Source of the DNA: Pseudomonas syringae
GTDB taxonomy: Bacteria; Pseudomonadota; Gammaproteobacteria; Pseudomonadales; Pseudomonadaceae
DNA: 41,138 nt
NCBI RefSeq assembly: GCF_021606685.1
Contig: NZ_WKCB01000051.1
Span: forward strand, 1-41,138
Direction of reading: 5' to 3'
In this document: positions 1-6,856 of the stretch, in pieces
How positions within the stretch are numbered: position 1 is the first letter of the stretch
How the letters are laid out: every line of letters starts with the position of its first letter
Made by a program: the position numbers and the translations under genes
Notes under the pieces: generated by a model
Databases searched by the model: none
Seen by the model: the letters and a program-made list of their open reading frames with translations, nothing else
What the model was told of the DNA's origin: nothing

Positions 1-715
1 TGCAACGCCCCCCTCGTACCCGCCCCTCTTCAATAGCGAAACATCTGCGCCCGAACCTGTCGCGCGAGAAAAAAGAGGCATTGCAGATACCAGCCGTCGC
101 TGGCCAGACGGCGAACTTACTGTTGCACTGGACCTGGCCGATCGCAAAAGCACAGCACTGGTACTGGATGCGATCACGGAATGGGCCCATCACATACCCG
201 GGCTTCGACTTCAGATTGTCAGTGGCAAAAAGGGCGATATCCGAATATCCGACAGCGCAGAGCGTCAGGGTAATTGGTCCTCAGTCGGCACTGCGGCTAA
301 AAAAGTGCCTCTGCATGTCCCTACCCTGCATGTGGACAGAAACGAAGACTCGAAAGAGTTTCGTCAAACCGTGTTGCACGAATTCGGTCATGCCCTGGGC
401 CTGACACATGAACATCAGCATCCAGAAAACGACATAAATTGGAAGAAAGGCTTCATCTATAAGGGCTACGAGGGCCCGGGCGTCGATAGAGGGGTCATTT
501 ACAATAACTTTTTTGCGCTTCCTACCGGCAGCCAACTGCTGGTCAAAAACTACGACCCGAAATCCGTCATGCATTACATGATTGATCCGGACCTCACAAA
601 AGATGCAAGAGGGGTCCCGGAAAACTACACGCTGTCAAAAGGTGACAAAGAAATCATCCGCACGCTGTACACACCGGGGCGCTTTCAAGGCACCGAACCC
701 ACTCCAGCGCAATAA
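1..715 (+). CDS. Astacin/matrixin-like secreted zinc metalloprotease, 5' end outside window
   Basis: The reading frame is open from the first bases to a TAA at 713-715, so the gene starts before the window; about 237 residues are visible. The zinc site HEFGHALGLTHEHQHP is encoded from position 377 and fits HExxHxxGxxHE. About 60 residues further on, SVMHY is a typical astacin-type Met-turn. The stretch EKRGIADTSRRWPDGEL before the catalytic domain resembles the pro-peptide/mature junction of astacins (RRWPDG), which suggests processing. By family knowledge it would be an exported endopeptidase; the signal peptide is not visible. It ends 15 bases from the convergent antiporter gene and has no terminator hairpin of its own. 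Astacin (M12A) is the best family guess; a generic matrixin-like fold is the alternative. Confidence 0.85.
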   Translation, partial: ATPPSYPPLFNSETSAPEPVAREKRGIADTSRRWPDGELTVALDLADRKSTALVLDAITEWAHHIPGLRLQIVSGKKGDIRISDSAERQGNWSSVGTAAKKVPLHVPTLHVDRNEDSKEFRQTVLHEFGHALGLTHEHQHPENDINWKKGFIYKGYEGPGVDRGVIYNNFFALPTGSQLLVKNYDPKSVMHYMIDPDLTKDARGVPENYTLSKGDKEIIRTLYTPGRFQGTEPTPAQ

Positions 716-730
716 CCCAACCACCGCGGG

Positions 731-2395
731 CTATTTGGCAGCAGAGGAGCGCGCGGCGCCGACGCCCAGGTTCGCCTCACTCATATCCAACTCCGCCAAC
801 ACTTCCCTCAACACGTCATCACCAATCTGGTGATGGCGGCTCAAGCTATACAACTCCAAGCGTTGCGCGCGCAGGGCCTTGAGCCGCAGCTTGCGCTCAA
901 GCAGGTCCATCTGCTGCGCCAGCGCCTGGGCTTCGGCCGAGTCGTTGAACACGTCCAACTGGTGCCGATACTCCGACATCAAGCGCGCCTTTAGCTCAGC
1001 CGCCAGTGCGGCCTGGGCGGCGTCCGGGGTTTCGACCTCTGCCGGTTCCTCGGTTTCAAGGGCATGGATGGCGGCCACAGCGGTCTTTTTCCACGCCTCA
1101 CGGACTTCGTTGTGACGCTTTTCATCCGGGCTCTTTTCGATACCACGCAACAGCAGGGGCAGCGCGATGCACGCGGCAACCAGTGACAGCAGAATCACCC
1201 CGGCGGCGATGAAGATCAGCAGGTCGCGTTCGGGAAAATCCTGGCCAGGCGCCAGCAACAAGGGCACCGACATCACACCCGCCAGCGTCACCGCCCCGCG
1301 CACCCCGCCGACGGTCAATAACCAGCAGGAGCGTGCGGTTGGCACCAGGGTCAGCTCGCTCTTGCCACGCAACCGCCGCAACAGGCCCGAGAGACGCCAG
1401 ATGCTTTGCACCCAGATAAAGCGCAACACCACCAGCACCAGAAAAATCGCAATCACGTCCAGGCAGCGATACAACAAGGTAGGCCACAGCGTCGGCTCAT
1501 GGCTGACCACGGCCTTGATGATGTCCGGTAGTTGCAGGCCCAGCAGCAGGAAGATCAGACCGTTGAAAGCAAACTCCAACAGCGACCAGACACTGCGATT
1601 GAGCAAGCGCGTGCTGGTCTGGCGTGGCAGCAAATCGAGCCAGCTTTGCATCATGCCCGCCGCAACCGCCGACAAAATCCCCGATGCGCCCAAGCGTTCA
1701 GCCAGCACATACGCGGCGAACGGCAGCAGCAACATGAACACCACGTGCGTCGCCGGGTCGTCCCAGCCCCGCGCGATCATCCAGGCGCGCAGGCGCCCCA
1801 CCAACCAACTCAACGCCACACCAACCGCCAGCCCGCCCACGGCTACCAGCACAAAAGTCAGGCTGGCATCCGCCAGGGAAAACACTCCGGTCAACGCCGC
1901 CGCCAAGGCAAACTTGAAGGTCACCAGGCCCGAGGCATCGTTCATCAAGGCTTCGCCCTGGAGCATATGCATCAGCGGCGTTGGCAGACGATTCTGCGAA
2001 ATGGCCGACACCGCCACCGCGTCCGTCGGTGATAAAACAGCCGCCAGGGCGAAGGCCACCGGCAGCGGGATCGTCGGCAATAACCAATGGATGAAGTAAC
2101 CGGCGCCGACTACGGTGAACAGCACCAGCCCCACGGCCAGCGTCAGGATGGGCCCGCGCAGGCGCCACAACTCACGCTTGGGCATGCGCCAGCCATCGGA
2201 GAACAGCAGCGGCGGCAGAAACAGAAACAGGAACAGCTCCGGGTCCAACGCCACGTGCAGCCCCAGGGTCGGCCAGGCCAGCAAGGCACCGGCGGCGATC
2301 TGCACCAGGGGTAACGGCAGGGGGATGACACGCCCGACAAGACGCGAAACGCTGACCAGCATCAGCAGGATAAGAACGGTGTAGGCGGTTTGCAT
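731..2395 (-). CDS. CPA1-family Na+/H+ (monovalent cation/proton) antiporter
   Basis: 554 residues. The first 400 or so form a dozen hydrophobic segments typical of the CPA1 exchangers (NhaP/YjcE-like). The motif FLFLFLPPLLFSDG and, further on, LSPTDAVAVSAI carry the conserved features of this family, including the Asp expected in ion exchange. A second conserved block reads GGVRGAVTLAG. The last 120 or so residues are hydrophilic and Ala/Glu-rich, probably a cytoplasmic helical tail. It should exchange Na+ or K+ for protons at the inner membrane. The ATG at 2395 (MQTAYTVLILLML) is preferred to an upstream TTG at 2446, because the extension is hydrophilic with two Cys and breaks the expected first helix. 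The Shine-Dalgarno sequence is weak. Confidence 0.9.
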   Translation of the reverse strand: MQTAYTVLILLMLVSVSRLVGRVIPLPLPLVQIAAGALLAWPTLGLHVALDPELFLFLFLPPLLFSDGWRMPKRELWRLRGPILTLAVGLVLFTVVGAGYFIHWLLPTIPLPVAFALAAVLSPTDAVAVSAISQNRLPTPLMHMLQGEALMNDASGLVTFKFALAAALTGVFSLADASLTFVLVAVGGLAVGVALSWLVGRLRAWMIARGWDDPATHVVFMLLLPFAAYVLAERLGASGILSAVAAGMMQSWLDLLPRQTSTRLLNRSVWSLLEFAFNGLIFLLLGLQLPDIIKAVVSHEPTLWPTLLYRCLDVIAIFLVLVVLRFIWVQSIWRLSGLLRRLRGKSELTLVPTARSCWLLTVGGVRGAVTLAGVMSVPLLLAPGQDFPERDLLIFIAAGVILLSLVAACIALPLLLRGIEKSPDEKRHNEVREAWKKTAVAAIHALETEEPAEVETPDAAQAALAAELKARLMSEYRHQLDVFNDSAEAQALAQQMDLLERKLRLKALRAQRLELYSLSRHHQIGDDVLREVLAELDMSEANLGVGAARSSAAK

Positions 2396-2466
2396 AACGC
2401 GGGGTTCCCGGACAATCGACTTGCAACGACACACATCAGGCAACAACTGCCCGTTGAAGTGCCATA

Positions 2467-2513
2467 TTACCCGGCTATGTTACCCGGCTATGTTACTCGG
2501 CTATGTTACCCGC
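2467..2513. repeat. 13-bp tandem repeat (about 3.6 copies)
   Basis: The unit TTACCCGGCTATG occurs at 2467-2479 and 2480-2492, with one change at 2493-2505 (TTACTCGGCTATG) and a partial fourth copy. It lies in the divergent intergenic region between the antiporter and the ArsC-like gene. The period of 13 is not a multiple of three, so it is not coding. Confidence 0.9.
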
Positions 2514-2622
2514 TGGCGTTTGCACAAAAGTCGCACGGTGCTGACGGGCGGCACCCAAACCCGCTGGTCGTGGCATAATCCGTGACCTTTCATTTCCTAT
2601 TCATCCAAAAGGGGGCAATTCC

Positions 2623-2985
2623 TTGACCGCTTCAAGCAAAACGTTGCACCTTTTCGGCATCAAAGCCTGCGACACCATGAAAAAGGCGCGCACCTGGCTC
2701 GATGAGCACGGCGTGAGCTATGAGTTCCACGACTACAAAACGGCCGGTATCGACCGCGAACACTTGACCCAATGGTGCAATGAGCACGGTTGGCAGGTGG
2801 TTTTGAACCGTGCGGGCACCACCTTTCGCAAACTCGAAGACGAACGCAAAGCCGATCTCGATCAGTCGAAAGCCATTGAATTGATGCTCGCACAACCTTC
2901 GATGATCAAGCGCCCGGTGCTTGATCTCGGTGACAGAACCCTGATTGGCTTCAAGCCAGATAGTTATTCGGCGGCCCTCAAGTAG
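2623..2985 (+). CDS. ArsC/Spx-family thiol reductase-like protein (YffB type)
   Basis: 120 residues with a thioredoxin-like ArsC fold. The N-terminal stretch LFGIKACDTMKKARTWLDEHG holds a single Cys (residue 16) where arsenate reductases carry the active thiol, and RAGTTFRKL plus IKRPVLDLGDRTLIGF match later ArsC/Spx blocks. The YffB branch is thought to be a glutathione-dependent thiol reductase, not a dedicated arsenate reductase; no ars genes are nearby. It starts with TTG at 2623, supported by an AGGGGG Shine-Dalgarno 10 bases upstream; no in-frame ATG gives the full fold. dapD follows 32 bases downstream on the same strand, so the two are probably co-transcribed, as is usual in pseudomonads. 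Confidence 0.88.
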   Translation: MTASSKTLHLFGIKACDTMKKARTWLDEHGVSYEFHDYKTAGIDREHLTQWCNEHGWQVVLNRAGTTFRKLEDERKADLDQSKAIELMLAQPSMIKRPVLDLGDRTLIGFKPDSYSAALK

Positions 2986-3017
2986 GCCAGCCATTCCATT
3001 TTTGTAGAGGTAACAGC

Positions 3018-4052
3018 ATGTCCAATTCCCTGTTCAGCCTGGGCTTCGGCGTCGGCACTCAGAACCGCCAAGGTGCTTGGCTGGAAGTGTTTTACGCACA
3101 ACCGCTGCTCAACCCGTCGGCTGAAATCGTCGCGGCCATCGCGCCGATCCTCGGCTACAGCGAAGGCAACCAGGCGATCACCTTCACCGTGACCCAGGCC
3201 CTGCAACTGGCCGACGCGCTCAAAGGCGTCGACGCTGCCCAAGCCGCGCTGCTCAGCCGCCTGGCTGAAAGCCACACCCCGCTGGTCGCCACCCTGCTGG
3301 CCGAAGACGCCGCACTGACCTCCACGCCTGAGGCCTACCTCAAGCTGCACCTGCTCTCCCATCGTCTGGTCAAGCCGCACGGCCTGAGCCTGGCCGGTGT
3401 ATTCCCGCAACTGCCGAACGTAGCGTGGACCAGCCAGGGCGCGATCGACATCAATGAACTCGCCGAACGCCAACTGGAAGCACGCCTGCGTGGCGAGCTG
3501 CTGGAAGTGTTCTCGGTAGACAAGTTCCCGAAAATGACCGACTACGTGGTCCCGACGGGCGTGCGCATCGCTGACGCCGCGCGCATCCGCCTGGGTGCCT
3601 ACGTGGGCGAAGGCACTACCGTGATGCACGAAGGTTTCGTCAACTTCAACGCTGGTACCGAAGGCCCGGGCATGATCGAAGGCCGCGTGTCGGCTGGCGT
3701 GTTCGTCGGCAAAGGTTCGGACCTGGGCGGCGGTTGCTCCACCATGGGCACCCTGTCGGGCGGCGGCAACATCGTGATCAAGGTCGGCGAAGGCTGCCTG
3801 ATCGGCGCCAACGCCGGTATCGGTATCCCGTTGGGCGACCGCAACACCGTGGAGTCGGGCCTGTACGTCACTGCCGGGACCAAGGTTGCCCTGCTGGACG
3901 AGAAAAACCAATTGGTCAAAGTGGTCAAGGCACGTGAACTGGCCGGCCAGCCGGACCTGCTGTTCCGCCGTAACTCCGAAACCGGTGCCGTGGAGTGCAA
4001 AACCCACAAATCGGCCATCGAACTGAACGAAGCGCTGCACGCTCACAACTAA
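3018..4052 (+). CDS. dapD: 2,3,4,5-tetrahydropyridine-2,6-dicarboxylate N-succinyltransferase
   Basis: 344 residues, the length of the long pseudomonad type of DapD. It transfers succinyl from succinyl-CoA to tetrahydrodipicolinate, the committed step of the succinylase branch to meso-diaminopimelate and lysine, in the cytoplasm. The N-terminal 160 residues are mixed alpha/beta. From about residue 175 there are hexapeptide repeats of a left-handed beta-helix (VPTGVRIADAARIRLGAYVG, then VSAGVFVGKGSDLGGG, GEGCLIGANAGIGIPLGDR). The start at 3018 follows GAGGTAACAGC. dapE of the same pathway lies about 5.6 kb downstream on the same strand. Confidence 0.97.
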   Translation: MSNSLFSLGFGVGTQNRQGAWLEVFYAQPLLNPSAEIVAAIAPILGYSEGNQAITFTVTQALQLADALKGVDAAQAALLSRLAESHTPLVATLLAEDAALTSTPEAYLKLHLLSHRLVKPHGLSLAGVFPQLPNVAWTSQGAIDINELAERQLEARLRGELLEVFSVDKFPKMTDYVVPTGVRIADAARIRLGAYVGEGTTVMHEGFVNFNAGTEGPGMIEGRVSAGVFVGKGSDLGGGCSTMGTLSGGGNIVIKVGEGCLIGANAGIGIPLGDRNTVESGLYVTAGTKVALLDEKNQLVKVVKARELAGQPDLLFRRNSETGAVECKTHKSAIELNEALHAHN

Positions 4053-4071
4053 GCAGCCACTCGATGCCACT

Positions 4072-4097
4072 AGCGGGCCCCACATACGGGGCTCGCT
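4072..4097 (+). terminator. Hairpin after dapD, possible terminator
   Basis: AGCGGGCCCC at 4072-4081 pairs with GGGGCTCGCT at 4088-4097 with one mismatch around a 6-base loop. It is followed only by TTAT, so the U-tract is poor. It may end dapD transcripts partly and let some continue into csdA. Confidence 0.5.
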
Positions 4098-4116
4098 TAT
4101 ACGAGTCTTGATTACC

Positions 4117-5322
4117 ATGCTTGTGCCCTCCCCCTGGCGCGCCGATTTCCCGGCCATCGCCACCCTGCAACGGCAAGACCAGACCTACCTGGACAACGCC
4201 GCCACCACGCAAAAACCTCAAGCCCTGCTCGATGCGATCGGCCATTACTACGCCAATGGCGCCGCCAACGTGCACCGTGCGCAGCATTTGCCGGGCGCCC
4301 ATGCGACCCAGGCCTTTGAGGACAGTCGCAGCAAGGTCGCGCAGTGGTTGAATGCAGGTGACAGCGGGCAAATCGTATTTACCCACGGCGCGACCTCTGC
4401 GCTGAACCTCTTGGCCTATGGCCTTGAGCACTTATTCAATGCGGGCGATGAAATTGTCATCAGCGCCCTGGAACACCACGCCAACCTGCTGCCCTGGCAG
4501 CAACTGGCCAAACGTCGCGCCGCCACGCTGGTGGTCGTGCCGCTGAACGCTGACGGCGTGATCGACCTGCACGCCGCCGCCGAGCTGATCGGCCCGCGCA
4601 CACGCCTGCTGGCGGTGAGCCAGTTGTCCAACGTGCTCGGCACCTGGCAGCCGCTCGAGGCACTGCTGGCGCTGGCCCGGCCACACGGCGCGTTGACCGT
4701 GGTCGATGGCGCCCAGGGCATCGTCCACGGCCGCCACGACGTGCAGGCGCTGGGCTGTGATTTTTATGTTTTTTCCAGCCACAAACTCTATGGCCCGGAC
4801 GGCGTTGGCGTGCTGTTCGGGCGCGACCAGGCGCTGCACCACCTGCGCCACTGGCAGTTTGGCGGCGAAATGGTGCAACAGGCGGATTACCACAGCGCCA
4901 GCTTTCGCCCCGCGCCACTGGGTTTCGAGGCGGGCACGCCGCCGATCGCCAGCGTGATTGGCCTGGGTGCCAGCCTGGACTACCTGAGTTCGCTGGATCA
5001 AAGCGCCGTGATCGCCCACGAAGCCGCGCTGCACGATTACCTGCTGCGCGGGCTGAACGCGCGCAACGGCGTGCGCGTATTGGGCTCGCCGCAGGTGGCG
5101 CTGGTCAGTTTTGTCGTCGAGGGCGTGCATAACGCCGACCTCGCCCACCTGCTGACCGAGCAAGGTATTGCCGTGCGTGCAGGCCATCATTGCGCGATGC
5201 CGCTGCTCAAATCGATGCATTTGTCGGGGGCAATCCGCGTGTCCCTTGCGCTGTACAACGATTCAGACGACCTGGAGCGCTTCTTTGAAGCGCTGGACCA
5301 GGCCCTGGATATGTTGCGATGA
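4117..5322 (+). CDS. csdA: Cysteine desulfurase, SufS/CsdA class
   Basis: 401 residues, PLP-dependent. It removes sulfur from L-cysteine as an enzyme-bound persulfide and passes it to a SufE-type partner. Visible sites are YLDNAATTQKP at the N-terminus, the PLP lysine K223 in FSSHKLYGPDG, and the catalytic C359 in RAGHHCAMPLL. The short active-site loop places it in class II (SufS/CsdA), not IscS. The ATG at 4117 is chosen over a TTG three codons earlier. Its last codons overlap the csdE start (ATGA), which implies translational coupling with its sulfur acceptor. No sufBCD genes are nearby, so CsdA is the better name. Confidence 0.93.
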   Translation: MLVPSPWRADFPAIATLQRQDQTYLDNAATTQKPQALLDAIGHYYANGAANVHRAQHLPGAHATQAFEDSRSKVAQWLNAGDSGQIVFTHGATSALNLLAYGLEHLFNAGDEIVISALEHHANLLPWQQLAKRRAATLVVVPLNADGVIDLHAAAELIGPRTRLLAVSQLSNVLGTWQPLEALLALARPHGALTVVDGAQGIVHGRHDVQALGCDFYVFSSHKLYGPDGVGVLFGRDQALHHLRHWQFGGEMVQQADYHSASFRPAPLGFEAGTPPIASVIGLGASLDYLSSLDQSAVIAHEAALHDYLLRGLNARNGVRVLGSPQVALVSFVVEGVHNADLAHLLTEQGIAVRAGHHCAMPLLKSMHLSGAIRVSLALYNDSDDLERFFEALDQALDMLR

Positions 5323-5762
5323 GCCTGCCACCGGATGCCGCCGCCGCGTTGCAAGCGTTCCAGGCCGTCGGCAGCTGGGAGCAGCGCGCGCGAATGTTGA
5401 TGCAATGGGGCGAGCGCCTGCCGGCATTGGCGGATGACGAAAAAGTCGACGCCAACCTGGTGCACGGCTGCGAAAGCCTGGTGTGGTTGGTGGGACGTTT
5501 GCAGAACGGCCACTGGCAGTTTGCCGCGAGCAGCGATGCGCGGATGATTCGCGGGCTGGTGGCGTTGCTGCTGGCGCGGGTCAATGGGTTGTCGGCGACT
5601 GAGTTGCAGGCGGTTGACTTGCCCGACTGGTTTGCTCAACTGGGGCTTTCCCGCCAGCTGTCACCGTCGCGCAGCAACGGCCTGAATGCAGTCTTGCAAC
5701 GCATGCAAGACCTATGTGGAAGGGGGCTTGCTCCCGATGGCGGTGGATCATCAACAGATTAG
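5319..5762 (+). CDS. csdE: SufE/CsdE-type sulfur acceptor
   Basis: 147 residues. It accepts the persulfide from CsdA on Cys51, in VHGCESLVWL, and stimulates the desulfurase. The fold is alpha/beta with C-terminal helices. The gene overlaps csdA by four bases. The last 15 residues (CGRGLAPDGGGSSTD) are not native family sequence: they are encoded by the left arm and loop of a REPIN (5714-5804), which also supplies the TAG stop. The element has therefore either extended or replaced the original C-terminus. By analogy with E. coli, CsdA-CsdE may feed CsdL/TcdA, whose gene faces this one 67 bases away. Confidence 0.92.
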   Translation: MSLPPDAAAALQAFQAVGSWEQRARMLMQWGERLPALADDEKVDANLVHGCESLVWLVGRLQNGHWQFAASSDARMIRGLVALLLARVNGLSATELQAVDLPDWFAQLGLSRQLSPSRSNGLNAVLQRMQDLCGRGLAPDGGGSSTD

Positions 5763-5804
5763 CTGACTGACACAGCGCAATTGGGGGCAAGCCCCCTCCC
5801 ACAT
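5714..5804. repeat. REPIN (GGGGGCTTGC class) overlapping csdE 3' end
   Basis: A left arm ATGTGGAAGGGGGCTTGC and a right arm GCAAGCCCCCTCCCACAT surround a loop of about 50 bases, the layout of a doublet of two inverted REP sequences in fluorescent pseudomonads. It sits between convergent csdE and tcdA and probably forms a stable hairpin that may end both transcripts. Confidence 0.9.
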
Positions 5805-5829
5805 TTGGATCTATGTTCAGCAGTGAGAT

Positions 5830-6639
5830 CTAGGCGGGTTTGATCCGCTCGGAAGGTCTGCGCACCCCAGCCACAATCTTGTCCACCGCCTTGGTCGCCG
5901 CCACCATGCCAAAGGAGGCCGTGACCATCATCACCGCGCCAAACCCACCGGCGCAGTCAAGCTTGACCCCATCCCCCACAAAACTCTTCTGCAAACAGAT
6001 GCTGCCGTCCGGCTTGGGATAGCGCAGTTGCTCGGTGGAAAACACGCACGGCACGCTGTAATGACGGGTCACCGTGCGCGAGAAACCGTAATCGCGGCGC
6101 AAGGTGGAGCGCACTTTCGAGGCCAGCGGGTCGTTGAAGGTGCGGTTCAGGTCGCAGACCTGGATCAGCGTGGGGTCGATCTGCCCGCCGGCGCCACCGG
6201 TGGTGATGATCTGGATCTTGCGGCGCTTGCACCAGGCGATCAGCGCGGCCTTGGCGTTAACGGCGTCGATGCAGTCGATCACGCAGTCGATGTTGGGCGT
6301 GATGTAGTCGGCCATGGTGTCACGGGTCACGAAGTCTGCCACCGCGTGCACCGTGCAATCCGGGTTGATACCGCGCAGGCGCTCGGCCATCACCTCGACC
6401 TTGGGTTTGCCCACGGTAGTGTCCAGGGCGTGCAACTGGCGGTTGCTGTTGCTGACGCAGACATCGTCCAGGTCAAACAGTGAGATCTCCCCCACCCCGC
6501 ACCGGGCGATGGCTTCCGCCGCCCACGAGCCTACGCCGCCGACGCCGACGATCGCCACATGGGCGGCTTTCAAGCGTTCCAGCCCCTCAATGCCATACAA
6601 GCGGGCGACGCCTGCAAACCGCGGATCTTCTGTGCTCAT
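5830..6639 (-). CDS. tcdA: tRNA threonylcarbamoyladenosine dehydratase
   Basis: 269 residues, E1/ThiF/MoeB superfamily. It uses ATP to cyclise t6A at tRNA position 37 into ct6A. The nucleotide-binding loop reads VGVGGVGSWAAEAIARCGVG near residue 33, followed by the Asp-rich LFDLDDVCVSNSNRQ; VTTGGAGGQIDP and CAGGFGAVMMVTASFG are further TcdA/CsdL blocks. It should act in the cytoplasm, loosely membrane-bound in E. coli. The ATG at 6639 is preferred over one at 6645, because the GGGG Shine-Dalgarno is 8 bases from the former but 2 from the latter. It converges on csdA-csdE, a neighbourhood also known from E. coli. Confidence 0.95.
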   Translation of the reverse strand: MSTEDPRFAGVARLYGIEGLERLKAAHVAIVGVGGVGSWAAEAIARCGVGEISLFDLDDVCVSNSNRQLHALDTTVGKPKVEVMAERLRGINPDCTVHAVADFVTRDTMADYITPNIDCVIDCIDAVNAKAALIAWCKRRKIQIITTGGAGGQIDPTLIQVCDLNRTFNDPLASKVRSTLRRDYGFSRTVTRHYSVPCVFSTEQLRYPKPDGSICLQKSFVGDGVKLDCAGGFGAVMMVTASFGMVAATKAVDKIVAGVRRPSERIKPA

Positions 6640-6665
6640 GACCATTACCCCAAAAACCGGCGCGC

Positions 6666-6694
6666 ATTATAGGGCCACACGCGACAAGTTCGAA
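6666..6694 (-). promoter_or_regulatory. Putative sigma-70 promoter of tcdA
   Basis: On the minus strand a perfect -10 box TATAAT (6666-6671) is preceded at 17 bases by TTCGAA (6689-6694), a weak -35. The predicted start lies about 20 bases before the tcdA ATG. Confidence 0.5.
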
Positions 6695-6856
6695 GCTTCC
6701 AGCTACAAGTAAAGAACTTAGATGGTCTTTCGCTGACTAACGTCCGGCTTTTCTCTGTCTGCTGTACGCTCGGGGAAAGGCCGGTGTAGGATGCGCGCCG
6801 TTCGGCGTAGGCCGACACCTCTTTTCGTTCCACACCCTTTGGAACCCGAAATAGCC

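Noticed and set aside
2390..2578. Small plus-strand frame over the 13-bp repeat
   Set aside because: The repeat period breaks the frame, there is no Shine-Dalgarno, and the frame overlaps the antiporter start.
2623..2985. Arsenic resistance arsenate reductase
   Set aside because: The protein is of the YffB branch and is linked to dapD; there is no arsB, arsR or other ars gene nearby.
6714..6740. GAACTT as an AlgU -35 box before ndvB
   Set aside because: No TCTGA-type -10 lies at 16-17 bases.
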